From Meiothermus taiwanensis DSM 14542 (GTDB lineage Bacteria; Deinococcota; Deinococci; Deinococcales; Thermaceae): a DNA stretch of 61,941 nucleotides. Shown here in pieces: positions 1 to 8,352 of the stretch. The position numbers and the translations under genes are program-made. The DNA lies in contig AXWR01000017.1 of assembly GCA_000482765.1 (NCBI GenBank), forward strand, positions 1 to 61,941. Reading direction: 5' to 3'. How positions within the stretch are numbered: position 1 is the stretch's first letter; every line of letters starts with the position of its first letter. A model generated the notes under the pieces. The model saw nothing but the letters and a program-made list of their open reading frames with translations, ran no database searches and was not told the origin of the DNA.

Positions 1-340
1 TGGGAGCCCTCAGTCAACAGGTGCAGGAAGTGACGGGGGAGCAGGTGGAAGTGGCCTTTGTGGATCAGGGTTACACTGGGGAGGAAGCGGCACAAGCGGC
101 AGAGGCGGAAGGCATCGCCCTGTGTGTGGTCAAGGTGGAAGGGGCCAAACGAGGATTCGTGCTGCTGCCGAAGCGTTGGGTGGTGGAACGTTCGTTTGCC
201 TGGACATCCCGGTTTCGCAGGCTGGCGCGAGACTATGAGCGGCTGGCTGAGACCTTGCGAGGTTGGCACTGGTTGGCTTTTTCGATTCTGATGACAGCGA
301 AAACTGTGGAGCTTTTACGAACAGCTAGTTAGCAGGCTCT
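1..340 (+). mobile_element. Right end of an IS5-family insertion sequence (partial)
   Basis: The left edge of the window lies inside an insertion sequence whose transposase ends at 332. The right tip is placed near 340 because the next bases resume the frame of a disrupted HTH gene. The tip reads GCAGGCTCTA, which fits an IS5/IS427-type end next to a short target site containing TA. The other end lies outside the window, so the inverted repeat pair cannot be checked. Confidence 0.6.
3..332 (+). CDS. IS5-family transposase, C-terminal part (5' truncated by window edge)
   Basis: The frame is open from base 3 and ends in TAG at 332. The visible part contains [13 protein letters not shown], the segment around the second catalytic Asp of IS4/IS5-type DDE transposases, and [21 protein letters not shown], which carries the final catalytic Glu and the following R/W-rich helix. 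The ending, with [11 protein letters not shown], is typical of short IS5/IS427-group enzymes. It would cut and join the ends of its own IS. Only about 110 codons are visible. A GTG at 21 is an internal codon, not the start. Confidence 0.85.
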   Translation, partial: GALSQQVQEVTGEQVEVAFVDQGYTGEEAAQAAEAEGIALCVVKVEGAKRGFVLLPKRWVVERSFAWTSRFRRLARDYERLAETLRGWHWLAFSILMTAKTVELLRTAS

Positions 341-473
341 AGGCCTCGACCGCAAAGTGGTCTACGCCTCCATACAGTGTGGCAACATCCAGAAGTTGCC
401 GTTCAAGAGCAAGCGCTGGCTCATCCCTCGCGGCGAGGTCGTGCGCCTGCTCCTAGGTAGGCTCGCCGCCTGA
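339..473 (+). pseudogene. C-terminal remnant of an excisionase-type HTH protein cut by the IS
   Basis: Immediately after the IS tip a frame of 44 codons runs to TGA at 473. It reads LGLDRKVVYASIQCGNIQ, then KRWLIPRGEVVRLL. This is the second half of a MerR/excisionase-like HTH_17 domain: recognition helix, wing with K/R-W-x-I, and closing helix. No start codon is left, so it appears to be the 3' piece of a gene split by the IS insertion. It resembles in design the intact HTH gene at 5302. The assignment rests on the motif pattern only. Confidence 0.55.
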
Positions 474-487
474 ACCCACCCTTCCCC

Positions 488-510
488 CGCCCCGGCCCCG
501 CGCCGGGGCG
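488..510. terminator. GC-rich perfect hairpin after the broken HTH gene
   Basis: The arms CGCCCCGGC and GCCGGGGCG are perfectly complementary around a 5-base loop. It sits 14 bases after the stop of the HTH remnant. There is no following T run, so it may be a weak terminator. From here to 756 no convincing gene is visible. Confidence 0.4.
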
Positions 511-756
511 TTCGCATGGACCAACTCTCTATCGGTTCCAGCCCAGCCTGGGAGAGGCTGTCATTGAGCACCCTGCTGCAAGGGTCATGTCACGTCGGCA
601 CTGTCCAGTCATCCGGGCCGACTGAGGGCGCTGGGGGCGCCGGGTACGCTGGCCTTTTCCCTTGCTCCGTCGGGCCGACGCCCGCTCATGCTGCCGAACA
701 GCCGCGCCAGCTCCTGTGGGGAAGACCCCAAGGACCGGCGCGAGGCTGTAGCGCGG

Positions 757-1233
757 CTAGGCCTCGGGAAGGGGTTCTGTGACGCGCTGCCGCCGCCCCC
801 GCCCGTCCAACTCGGGTATCTCCTCCAGCACGGCCTGGAAGAAGCTTTCCCTGAACTTCTCGTCTTGCTCGAAGCGCTCGGCGATGGCGTCGAACAGGCC
901 CTGCACGATGGTGGACTGCTCCGTATCCGTGCCCATCAGCAGCAGGTCGCGCCGGATGTCCAGCGGCAGCAGGACGTGGGGGGTTTTGACGTAGAAGCTG
1001 ATTTTCTCGCGCGAGGTGCGCTTGGTGCGCTTGATGCGTTCCAGCAGGCGCTGGTAAGCGTCCGGGTCGCTGTCACGCATCTGCAAAAAGTGATTGGCAA
1101 TTGCGCGGAAGATGGCCGAGTTGTCAGCAGTAATGCCCCGCCGGCGGAGCTCCAATATGCGCTCCAGGAGCCATACCTGCACCTCCTGGTTGAGGTAGTA
1201 GGTCCGCCGGTTCCGGTTGTTGTTGATACTCAT
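757..1233 (-). CDS. Ribbon-helix-helix-like small protein of unknown function
   Basis: This encodes 158 residues. The start is set at the ATG at 1233 because AGGGAGGT lies four bases before it; a longer in-frame start at 1278 has no such site. The N-terminus RRTYYLNQEVQVWLLERI followed by DNSAIFRAIANHFL looks like a beta strand and two helices, the layout of CopG/RHH DNA-binding proteins. The rest is charged and helical, ending in an Arg-rich tail. Such proteins in islands often act as copy-control or partition regulators; that role is inferred, not shown. It is transcribed away from the hsdR remnant, and the 250 bases between them hold the presumed promoters. Confidence 0.6.
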   Translation of the reverse strand: MSINNNRNRRTYYLNQEVQVWLLERILELRRRGITADNSAIFRAIANHFLQMRDSDPDAYQRLLERIKRTKRTSREKISFYVKTPHVLLPLDIRRDLLLMGTDTEQSTIVQGLFDAIAERFEQDEKFRESFFQAVLEEIPELDGRGRRQRVTEPLPEA

Positions 1234-1488
1234 CGATACCTCCCTGTGCTCGACGGCCACCGTGCGTGGCGGCCCCAAGGCTCACCCGTTTATACCACGT
1301 TAAGTATACAAGGAGTCTTATCGATAGAGCAGAAGCCCTGTTGGCCGGGTACGCAGCCGAGAGCCTACCTGCACGCGCTCCAGCGCTCCGCCAGCGTGGG
1401 ACCGTCAGCCGCGCCAAGCCGCGCGGCCCGCCGGTGCCGACCCGAGGTCCGCCCGAATTTCCCGCATAAGCATAATGTGGAATGCCTT

Positions 1489-2697
1489 ATGACTCCTGAG
1501 GAACTGGCCCGTCAGAGCATCGACCAGCAACTTGTGGCAGGCGGTTGGGCCGTCCAAGACCGTAACGGCTTCAACCCCTGCGCGGCGTTAGGGGGTGGCG
1601 GTGCGGGAGTTCCCGCTGACCCACGGCGAGGCCGACTACCTGCTGTTCGTGGACGGCGAGGCCGGGGGCGCGGTGGAGGCCAAGGCGATGGGGACCACCC
1701 TGTCGGCCGTGGCCGAGCAAACCCGCAAGTACCCACCGGGCTACCCCCCTACCTAGCCCGCCGCGCCAACCCCCTGCCCTTCGGCTACGAGAGCACCGGG
1801 GCCGAGAGCCAGTTTGTGGACCTGCCCGACCCCGAGGTCCGCAGCCGCCGGGTGCTCGGCTTCCACCGGCCCGAGGCCCTGCTGGAGTGGGTGGGGCAGC
1901 CCGACACCCTGCGGGCCCGGCGGCGCCGGATGCCCCCGCTCCCCCCCGCCGGGCTGCGGGAGTGCCAGTACGAGGCCATCCGGGGCCTGGAGGCCTCCCT
2001 CACCGCCAACCGCCCCCGCGCCCTCATCCAGATGACAACCGGGGCCGGGGAGACCTTCACCGCCGTCAGTGCCAGCTACCAGCTCATCAAGCACGTTGAG
2101 GCGAGGCGCATCCTGTTCCTGGTGGGCCAGGGCAACCTGGGCCGCCAGACCCTGCGCGAGTTCCAGGGCTACACCCCGCCCGACGACCCCCGCAGGTTCA
2201 CCGAGCTGTACAACGTGCAGCACCTAACCTCCAACTGCCCCGACCCCCGGCGGCACCTGACCTTCCGGGAGGTCAAGGAGCTGGCCGAGGTGTTGGCCCG
2301 CGCCCACCCCCTGTTCACCCCTGAGCACTTCCGGCAACTGTACGAACGGCTCCAGCCCGAGAAGGTGCGCCGCTCGCAGCCCGAGCGGGTACTCACCGAC
2401 CTGATTTCGCTGGTGCGCTTCGCGCTGGAGCAGGAGGCCGAGCTCCGGCCCTTCCCCAAGACGTTGGAGGAGCGCTTCGCGGCCTAGCTGGCCAGCCAGA
2501 CCCACCCCTTCACCGACGAGCAGCTCGAATGGCTAAGGATGATGCGCGACCACATCGCCGCCAGCCTCGCCATCGAGGAGGAGGACCTGGAGTACATCCC
2601 CTTCAGCGCCCGAGGCGGGGCCTACCGGGCCAGGAGGCTGTTCGGGGTCGAGCTTGATGAGCTGATGCGCGAACTGACGGAGGCTCTGGCGGCGTGA
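1489..2697 (+). pseudogene. hsdR: Decayed type I restriction enzyme subunit R (hsdR)
   Basis: The N-terminus MTPEELARQSIDQQL is typical of HsdR. The frame then slips near 1588: the nuclease core (FPLTHGEADYLLF, VEAKA) continues in another frame and returns near 1731. Downstream, RECQYEAIRGLE and MTTGAGETFTA correspond to helicase motifs Q and I, but the Walker A lysine is replaced by Glu. The text then jumps straight to the region after the helicase core, so motifs II to VI are missing, which indicates a large internal deletion. A TAG at 2485-2487 interrupts the end, after which the C-terminal frame continues to TGA at 2697. Two frameshifts, a deletion, a nonsense codon and a lost lysine mean it cannot work. 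It would have been the translocase/nuclease of a type I system whose hsdS remnant lies at 3795. Confidence 0.85.
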
Positions 2698-2782
2698 CCC
2701 CCCAACCATGATTGACCTATAACCTATTAGCCTGTTATAGTAATTGTTGCTATCCCCTCCACTCGTTTCGACGGTGGAGCGC

Positions 2783-2804
2783 GAGACCGCCGAAGGGCGG
2801 TCTC
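2783..2804 (+). terminator. Rho-independent terminator after hsdR remnant
   Basis: The arms GAGACCGCC and GGCGGTCTC form a 9-bp stem with loop GAAG, followed by TGCATTTAATTTT. It lies between the hsdR remnant and the NYN gene. Confidence 0.75.
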
Positions 2805-2856
2805 TGCATTTAATTTTGTAGGCGTTTAGGCGTTTATTAGTTAGTATGTTTCCAGC

Positions 2857-3507
2857 ATGACCTCGTCAGCCCCGCGCACCATCGTCTACATCGACGGGTT
2901 CAACCTCTATTATGGTGCCCTTAAGGGGACCCCAAACCGTTGGCTGAACATATATCGAATGAGTCAGCTTGCCCTGAAGGGGCACTCAATCCTGAAGGTC
3001 AAGTACTTCACTGCCCTAGTCAAACCCCGACCCGAAGACCCAAGCCAGCACATACGGCAGCAGGTATACCTGCGAGCGCTAAGGACCGTGCCACAGGTGG
3101 AAATCTACCTGGGCACCTTCTTGGTCTCCTACCCTAAGATGGTGGTGCATCCGGTGACTTCTCCTCCGAGCTTCGTGACCGTGGTAAAGACCGAGGAGAA
3201 AGGCTCGGATGTGAATATTGCCACCCATCTGCTAATGGATGCCTACGAGGACCAATTCGACGTCGCGGTACTCGTCACTAACGATTCCGACCTCTTGATG
3301 CCGGTGCAGGTGGTACGCCAAAGGTTGGGCAAGAGGGTCGGGATTCTCAACCCGCAAATTCGTAACCCCAAGGCCAAGCCAAGCTGGGCCTTGCGACGCA
3401 ATGCGGACTTCTTCCACTCCCTACACAAAGGGGTCCTGGCCGCCAGTCAGTTCCCGCCAGTCATGACCGATGCGAAGGGGACCTTTCACAAACCCAGTTC
3501 CTGGTGA
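2857..3507 (+). CDS. NYN-domain (PIN-like, LabA/DUF88 type) putative ribonuclease
   Basis: This encodes 216 residues. Near the N-terminus VYIDGFNLYYG (about 10-20) supplies the first catalytic Asp and Asn of the NYN fold. EEKGSDVNIATHLLMDAYE (around 113-131) supplies the second acid, and VAVLVTNDSDLL (around 137-148) the last Asp pair. Together these make a metal-binding site of the PIN/FLAP-like nuclease type. NYN proteins are expected to cut RNA. The gene is intact although it sits between broken hsdR and hsdS pieces, so it may be a cargo gene that replaced part of the operon. A terminator stands just upstream, so it needs its own promoter. Substrate and role in defence are unknown. Confidence 0.85.
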   Translation: MTSSAPRTIVYIDGFNLYYGALKGTPNRWLNIYRMSQLALKGHSILKVKYFTALVKPRPEDPSQHIRQQVYLRALRTVPQVEIYLGTFLVSYPKMVVHPVTSPPSFVTVVKTEEKGSDVNIATHLLMDAYEDQFDVAVLVTNDSDLLMPVQVVRQRLGKRVGILNPQIRNPKAKPSWALRRNADFFHSLHKGVLAASQFPPVMTDAKGTFHKPSSW

Positions 3508-3794
3508 GGTCGACCGAGTGAGTGACTTTAAACCTCTGCACGGCCGGGTTAAGGTCCGTCGCGTGAGCCGGTATGTCTCCGACACCGACATGTGTAGGTC
3601 CCGGCAGTGGTTGGGGACCCATATCCGCTATGAGGGGGTGTGCCCGGAGCACCGGGAGCACACACACCACGGCCGCACCGACCAAACCCACATCCCTATA
3701 GCCACACCAGCACAACACTTTTCCCCACCCGACCACCGGAATCCGTTGCGGGTAGGGGTGTACCTGATAGGATTTTCAGGGCTTAGTAGGTGGG

Positions 3795-4200
3795 CATTAT
3801 GTGGTTGACCCCCGGTATGCGCTGTACTACCTCTCCTCTGCTGCTCGAATGTTCAGGGCAATCGGCCGTGGCACTACTATTCTCGGAATTGCCAAGAAAC
3901 AGCTCACGGACCTAGTCCTAGTAATGCCAATTCCTCACAATCGCGGAACAACGCCGTATAGTCGAAAAGCTCGATGAGTTGCTTTCCGAGCTCGACGCCT
4001 CTAAGAGTGCCTTGGAGAAAGCTCTAGTTAAGCTAAAGCGCTACCGCCAAGCCGTGCTCAAGGCTGCGGTTGAGGGGGAGCTGAGCCGGGGGTGGCGGGG
4101 GGCGAATAAGCATCATTTAGAACCTGTCAGTGTTTTGCTACAGCGTGTGCTGGCTAGACACCGCGCCTTGAGCTGGGGAGCCAGAAAGTACAAAAAGACT
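3795..4200 (+). pseudogene. hsdS: Decayed type I specificity subunit (hsdS), C-terminal part
   Basis: From about 3795 the frame reads VDPRYALYYLSSAARMF, then GTTILGIAKKQLTDLVLVMP, the end of a target recognition domain. Near 3930 the frame shifts and continues as AEQRRIVEKLDELLSELD, then a long coiled helix ending KRYRQAVLKAAVEGELS and a tail EPVSVLLQRVLARHRA. These are the conserved C-terminal repeat and spacer helix of HsdS. The first recognition domain is not recognisable upstream; between 3508 and 3794 no gene can be supported. With the hsdR remnant it marks a dead type I restriction locus. No hsdM is visible. Confidence 0.8.
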
Positions 4201-4899
4201 ATCCGGCTCTCCCTCAGGCCCACCTACGGGGCGGTGACGGTGACCCGCTTCTCCCCGGACCCTAGGGACCGGCCCATGCTTCCGGCCGCGCAAACCTATC
4301 TCCTGCGCTCCCCCGGCTTCCCTACCCCGACGGGGGGAACCCAGGATGAGGCCCCCAGGCCCATCGGCGCGGAGAGCGCGGCACTCAGTGCGAGCTACTA
4401 CTGCGATTTGCTCGGACTGATAGGCTTCACAAGGCTGCACCTGCCTCTCTTCCAGGAGAACCAGCCGTACTGGAGGTTCCTCCGCTTCGGCCACGCGAGT
4501 CGGCAGCTCCTGGCACTCGACCCCGCAGGCTGATTCCGGCTCCCCGTGGACCTCACGCCGGGCAGCCCGTTCGGGGGCCTCCGCTGGCCCCTCGGGGGCT
4601 CGCGCCTGTGGCTCGCGCTGGAGGAGTCCGCCCTCGGCTGGATACTTGCCCGAATGGAGGGCGTGCCCGGCGATGCCGAACCGCCCCAGGGGGCCGAGTT
4701 CCCCCCGCTGGAGGGGCTGTACCCCGCGTCGGCCAGCGGCCACGACCTGGGGGACTGCGTGCTCTTCCCCGACGGGATGCTGGGGTTCACCAACCGGGCG
4801 CTGGGGACCGGGGCGGTGGTGGAGGGGCCTACCCTACTGGAACCCCGAAAGCTGGGCGTTCACCGGGTGAGCCCAGGAGGCCGCGCCCCCACGGCGGCC
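4201..4899. other. Region of about 700 bases without an intact gene
   Basis: On the plus strand one frame continues from the hsdS remnant, is stopped at 4533 and stays open again from 4534 to about 4880. It contains protein-like stretches such as FQENQPYWRFLRFG and LGWILARMEGVPGDAE. This could be one decayed gene interrupted by a nonsense codon, but I do not recognise it. The minus-strand frames look like shadows. No RNA or repeat is seen. Confidence 0.3.
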
Positions 4900-5177
4900 T
4901 CAGAGGGGCGGCTCGACCTCGCCCTCCTCGAAGATGCGACGGATTCCCTCGTCGAAGTCGGGGCCATCCGCACCTTGCCCTCCCAACCCCCCAGCCTGCG
5001 CGGGGCGACGCCCCCCCGGTAACGCACCAGCATCGCCACGGGCTCGCCGTCGCGCTCGATGGCCACCGCCTCCCCGCGCTCCGCCTCCTCGACGAGCTCT
5101 TCGAGATGGAGCTGGGCCTGCAGAACGTCCACCCCACGTACAAACGCGAGGGTCTTGCCTATGGCGACCTTCAGCAT
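4900..5177 (-). pseudogene. Phd/YefM-type antitoxin with a frameshift and no visible toxin
   Basis: ATG at 5177 follows GGTGAG. The frame opens MLKVAIG and later reads HLEELVEEAERGEAVAIERD, then GEPVAMLV, which is the classic Phd/YefM fold: strand, helix pair, and the ExVxIxRxGxPVAxLV strand. A segment of about 14 residues (KTLAFVRGVDVLQA) sits where family members go straight from the first strand into the helix. Near 4970 the frame must shift to keep the expected tail DFDEGIRRIFEEGEVE, which ends at the stop at 4900-4902. A VapC/PIN or Doc toxin normally follows; none is readable downstream. It is therefore a broken antitoxin, or a decayed toxin-antitoxin pair. Confidence 0.6.
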
Positions 5178-5301
5178 TGCCGCTCACCCTTGAGTCACCC
5201 GAGCGGCCGGGCTGCTATAGCGGGGTTCTGTGTGGCCTGTATAGGGCATCCTAGTAGAGGTGCTGCCATGAAGGACGGCACCGCCGATGGAGGAGAACTT
5301 A

Positions 5302-5517
5302 ATGGAACATAAGACTCCCGTAAACAAGGCTCTTTCCCAAGATTTCGTGACCGTCGGCCAAGCGGCCCGGATGCTGGGCCGCTCTGCGGATACGGTCGTC
5401 CGCTACTGCAAAGCGGGTAGGCTGACCTACGTCCAGGCCGGTTGCAACGGCCCCCGACTCATTGCTAAGGCCTCGGTCGAGCGTCTAGCTGCCGAGTTGC
5501 CCAAGAGGGCGGTCTAA
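5302..5517 (+). CDS. Excisionase-type helix-turn-helix protein
   Basis: This encodes 71 residues. ATG at 5302 is chosen over the ATG at 5287 because GGAGGA sits seven bases before it, inside the longer frame. The core FVTVGQAARMLGRSADTVVRYCKAGRL is a MerR/HTH_17 fold, followed by a wing and a last helix (ASVERLAAELP). Small proteins like this act as excisionases or as transcription regulators in integrated elements. It lies directly upstream of the primase gene and may control element excision or expression of the replication module; that is inferred. Confidence 0.75.
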   Translation: MEHKTPVNKALSQDFVTVGQAARMLGRSADTVVRYCKAGRLTYVQAGCNGPRLIAKASVERLAAELPKRAV

Positions 5518-5519
5518 CC

Positions 5520-5600
5520 GTGCTAGAGGTCGGAATCCTGTTCTCAGCAGCCTTAATCGTCATCTGCGAGTGCTTGGCCGCACTCGCGCGGCGGAAGTAA
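5520..5600 (+). CDS. Possible 26-residue single-span membrane peptide
   Basis: A GTG two bases after the stop of the HTH gene opens a 26-codon frame. The peptide has one hydrophobic stretch, VGILFSAALIVIC, and a basic end ARRK. Its spacing suggests translational coupling with the HTH gene. Very short frames arise by chance, and there is no separate ribosome site, so this is tentative. Confidence 0.25.
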   Translation: MLEVGILFSAALIVICECLAALARRK

Positions 5601-5629
5601 GAAGTAAGAAGTAACCCGAGTCCGATGCC

Positions 5630-5655
5630 AGCCCCCAGGTTCGAACCTGGGGGCT
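5630..5655 (+). terminator. 26-base perfect palindrome, likely terminator
   Basis: The arms AGCCCCCAGGTTC and GAACCTGGGGGCT are perfectly complementary. The sequence is followed by AACTCTTT. It separates the HTH gene from the primase gene. The centre looks like a tRNA T arm (GTTCGAAC) but the rest of a tRNA is absent. Confidence 0.5.
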
Positions 5656-5732
5656 AACTCTTTGCCCGGTGTGGCAAATTGCGGCTGAACAACGCAATTG
5701 TAACACGCCGGGAGCTCTTTTGGTGAGCTCCT

Positions 5733-8045
5733 ATGCGAGAAAACATCGTCGATTTGTACACCGAGCTTTTCCCCACCCAAGGCCCCTTCGAGTTAGAGGC
5801 GCACCTCAAAACCTTCGACCCTGCCGTGCAGGCAACCCCGGCCCGTGAATGGTTCGCCGTGATTGCCACGGGCGGCTCCAAGGAGGCCATCGAGGCTGAG
5901 CTCAGCGCAGTCCGGGCGGTCGTAGAGGCTTACCTCTGCTTCGACGAGGCCTCCGAGGCGGTAAGCATCCTCGTCTTCCTCTCGGAGGCCGTAGATGCAT
6001 CCCGTCTCAGCGCTTACGCTGCGGGCTTCGGCCGCTGGCTCTCGGGGCGCGTCGGCGCGTCTTTGTTTTGCTCAGGATGCCCCTGCAACAGATTGGTTCT
6101 GCCCTACGCGGGCAGTTTAGCAGAGGGGCACCTGAACGGCTTCGGGCGAAACCCTTTGCTAAGCCTGGACGCAGAGTACCTACCGTTGAGCGAGGCTATA
6201 GTACGTGTCCGGCGGACCCCAGTGGAGGCCCTGAACAAGCTGCTCCAACCTTACCTGAGCGGGCTTGAGGGCTCCATCCCTGCCGAGCTCAAGGGTTACC
6301 CGCAATGGGTAGTGTGGAGGTATGAGGAGCGCAACAGCAAGCAGTGCAAGGTGCCTTACGACCCGAAAAGCGGGCGGAGGGCCAGCGTCAACAACCCCGC
6401 CACGTGGGGCAGCTTCGCGGAGGCGCTTGCTCGCGCCGGGGCCGGATATGACGGCATAGGTTTCGTGCTGACCGAGGACGACCCTTACACCGTGATTGAC
6501 CTCGACGGAAAAGATGGGCAAGGGCTGTCCATGCTCGAAATCCACACCATTGCCGACCGCTTCGGCTCTTATACCGAGCTCTCCCCATCCGGCAAAGGGG
6601 TCCACATCTGGCTGAAAGGCACAAGCCCCCTAAGCGGCCGCCGTAGAGGTCCCGTCGAGGTATATAGCTCAAAACGCTTTTTAACCGTTACCGGTCAGCC
6701 ACTGGAGGGGTTTAATTTGGGGATAGCGGAAGGGCTTGACGAACTCCAACGTTTCTGCGATGAGGTGTTGGCAGGTCTGAGGACCCATGCCCATGAAAGC
6801 GACGGGGGTCGCTCCGGGGACAAACTTCCCCCTCTCCCCACCACCTGTGCAATTAAGGAGGGGCCGAAAAATGTCCCTATGACACTCCCAATTGACGGGT
6901 GGAGCGTTCCTCCCCAGGCTCTTGAGGCGAAGAACGGCCACCGGTTCACGGAGCTCCTCAGGAGCGGCAATTGGATGGGGCTAGGTTATCCCAGCCAATC
7001 CGAAGCCGACCTGGCCTTGTGCCGGTGGCTCTACTTCTGGCTGGGGGAGCCAGAGAAGGTAGACCTGGCATTTAGGAACTCGGCCCTGTACCGCGATAAA
7101 TGGGACGAGCGTCACGCAGCGGACGGAAGAACTTACGGAGAGCTCACCCTGGGTGCGTGCTCCAACGGACCCGTCTACACAGGTAGGGTCAACCCCGACC
7201 GCTTCACGGGCCCGGTGGCCGAGTTCGAGGAAATCCTCAGGCGGCCTGGGGCGTGGTCCGGACGGTCTGGCAACAGCCAGTGGGCGGTGTATAAAGCGCT
7301 CGTACACCTGGCGGGCTTGTCCCACCGCCCGGCAGGGGTTGAGGCTTGGGAACACCCCCAGGGTGTTGAGGTAGCCGTGCCCTTGGAGCGGCTGGCCCTC
7401 ACCACCGGGCTGAGCAGGGATACCGCGAAGACAGCGCTACGGAGGCTACAGGAGAGGGGGTTGGTCCAGCCAGGTCGTCCCCACGACCGTAGAGTTCCCA
7501 AATCCTACGTCCTGGTGCGCCAGCAGAAAGACATAGGGGACGTATCCCTCCCCCTCCGAAATACACAGGTGGTGGGGAGAGGGGGAAGTTTGTCCCCAAA
7601 ATTGCTAGAAGCACGGTGGGGGGCAGGAAGGCTAGGTAAATCAGCCTGGCAGGTTATTGTGGCCCTTCAAGCGCTAGACTCCGTAGCCACCGGCGCGGCC
7701 ATAGCCCGACAGCTAGGTAAGGACCCCCGCTCCTTGCGCCGCATATTGAGGCGGCTGCTACATTTCAGGGTAGTCCTTCGAAAACCCGACAAGAGCTACG
7801 TGCTTCCCGAGGATTGGGAGGCACGGCTTCACAAAGCCCTAGAGGCTGACGGCTCAAGGCGGCAACATGCCAACGCCGAGGCGGCTTATGCCGAGAAGTG
7901 CCGCCGACGGCGCGAGGAACTGGAGGGGTGGGAGAAGCAAAAAACCCAGGACGCCGAGCCCGCCTACAAAGGCACGGCCTCACCCCGCCTGTCCCTCCCC
8001 CGGCCTCGCCCACGCGAGCAGCATGTCCTCGGGGATGCGGTGTAG
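5733..8045 (+). CDS. AEP-type primase/replication protein with two C-terminal winged helices
   Basis: This encodes 770 residues. A domain of about 180 residues of unclear fold comes first. Around 190-340 lies an archaeo-eukaryotic primase core of the NrS-1 phage type: YPQWVVWRYEERNSKQCKVPY, then the acidic motif TVIDLDG, SPSGKGVHIWLKG with the catalytic His, and EVYSSKRFLTVTG. Around 410-480 the segment YPSQSEADLALCRWLYFW, with YRDKWDERH, matches the helix-bundle domain that follows the core in that family. No Walker motif is visible, so a helicase part is absent. The C-terminus has two winged-helix segments (LTTGLSRDTAKTALRRLQERG and ARQLGKDPRSLRRILRRL), which could bind DNA. It would make primers or short DNA for an element replicon. 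The end overlaps the convergent gene at 7980 by 66 bases. The repeat cluster at 8353 is a candidate binding site. Confidence 0.75.
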   Translation: MRENIVDLYTELFPTQGPFELEAHLKTFDPAVQATPAREWFAVIATGGSKEAIEAELSAVRAVVEAYLCFDEASEAVSILVFLSEAVDASRLSAYAAGFGRWLSGRVGASLFCSGCPCNRLVLPYAGSLAEGHLNGFGRNPLLSLDAEYLPLSEAIVRVRRTPVEALNKLLQPYLSGLEGSIPAELKGYPQWVVWRYEERNSKQCKVPYDPKSGRRASVNNPATWGSFAEALARAGAGYDGIGFVLTEDDPYTVIDLDGKDGQGLSMLEIHTIADRFGSYTELSPSGKGVHIWLKGTSPLSGRRRGPVEVYSSKRFLTVTGQPLEGFNLGIAEGLDELQRFCDEVLAGLRTHAHESDGGRSGDKLPPLPTTCAIKEGPKNVPMTLPIDGWSVPPQALEAKNGHRFTELLRSGNWMGLGYPSQSEADLALCRWLYFWLGEPEKVDLAFRNSALYRDKWDERHAADGRTYGELTLGACSNGPVYTGRVNPDRFTGPVAEFEEILRRPGAWSGRSGNSQWAVYKALVHLAGLSHRPAGVEAWEHPQGVEVAVPLERLALTTGLSRDTAKTALRRLQERGLVQPGRPHDRRVPKSYVLVRQQKDIGDVSLPLRNTQVVGRGGSLSPKLLEARWGAGRLGKSAWQVIVALQALDSVATGAAIARQLGKDPRSLRRILRRLLHFRVVLRKPDKSYVLPEDWEARLHKALEADGSRRQHANAEAAYAEKCRRRREELEGWEKQKTQDAEPAYKGTASPRLSLPRPRPREQHVLGDAV

Positions 8046-8291
8046 CGGCTCATTCTCGTGGTAAACCTTGCCGTTGGTGTACTGGAAGCGCCCCTCGGCC
8101 CAGGTGCCGTCCTCGCCCTTGTAGAGGGCGTGGTAGCCCCAGCCGTAGTCGGGCGTCCACAAAGGCACCTTGTCAAAGCCCACCAGCTTCCAGCGCACCC
8201 CGTCCTGCTCAAACTCGATGCGGTCGTCAATGGGGAAGTGTTCCGGCGGCAGTCCGTACTGCGGTTCAGCCCAGCGGTGACCGATGCTCAT
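7980..8291 (-). CDS. Small unknown protein, family also present at 24534
   Basis: This encodes 103 residues. ATG at 8291 follows GAGGTGAGAGT. The protein opens MSIGHRWAEPQYGLPPEHFP and has aromatic, strand-like text (RWKLVGFDKVPLW, YGWGYHALYKG, YHENEPLHRIPEDM). It is soluble and has no signal or known motif. A near-identical DNA stretch and an otherwise similar but frameshifted copy lie at 24534-24831. Its 3' end overlaps the convergent primase gene. Function unknown; two copies inside one island suggest it belongs to the mobile cargo. Confidence 0.65.
   Translation of the reverse strand: MSIGHRWAEPQYGLPPEHFPIDDRIEFEQDGVRWKLVGFDKVPLWTPDYGWGYHALYKGEDGTWAEGRFQYTNGKVYHENEPLHRIPEDMLLAWARPGEGQAG
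8117..8225. repeat. 109-base direct repeat, copy 1 (coding)
   Basis: This stretch is the same as 24657-24765 except for one visible difference (G at 8155, C at 24695). It lies inside the two related small genes and shows a recent duplication or gene conversion within the island. Confidence 0.85.
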
Positions 8292-8352
8292 ACTCTCACC
8301 TCGGGAACAAGATAGCCTAGCGGAGTTTTTCTGTCTAAAAAAAATAGCCCCG

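Noticed and set aside
688..1488. N-terminal extension of the hsdR remnant frame
   Set aside because: The frame is open by chance; the HsdR N-terminus begins at 1489, and the opposite strand has the RHH-like gene with a good ribosome site.
5630..5655. Possible tRNA T arm
   Set aside because: GTTCGAAC looks like a T loop, but the whole is a perfect palindrome, has no 7-base loop, and no acceptor, D or anticodon arm lies beside it.
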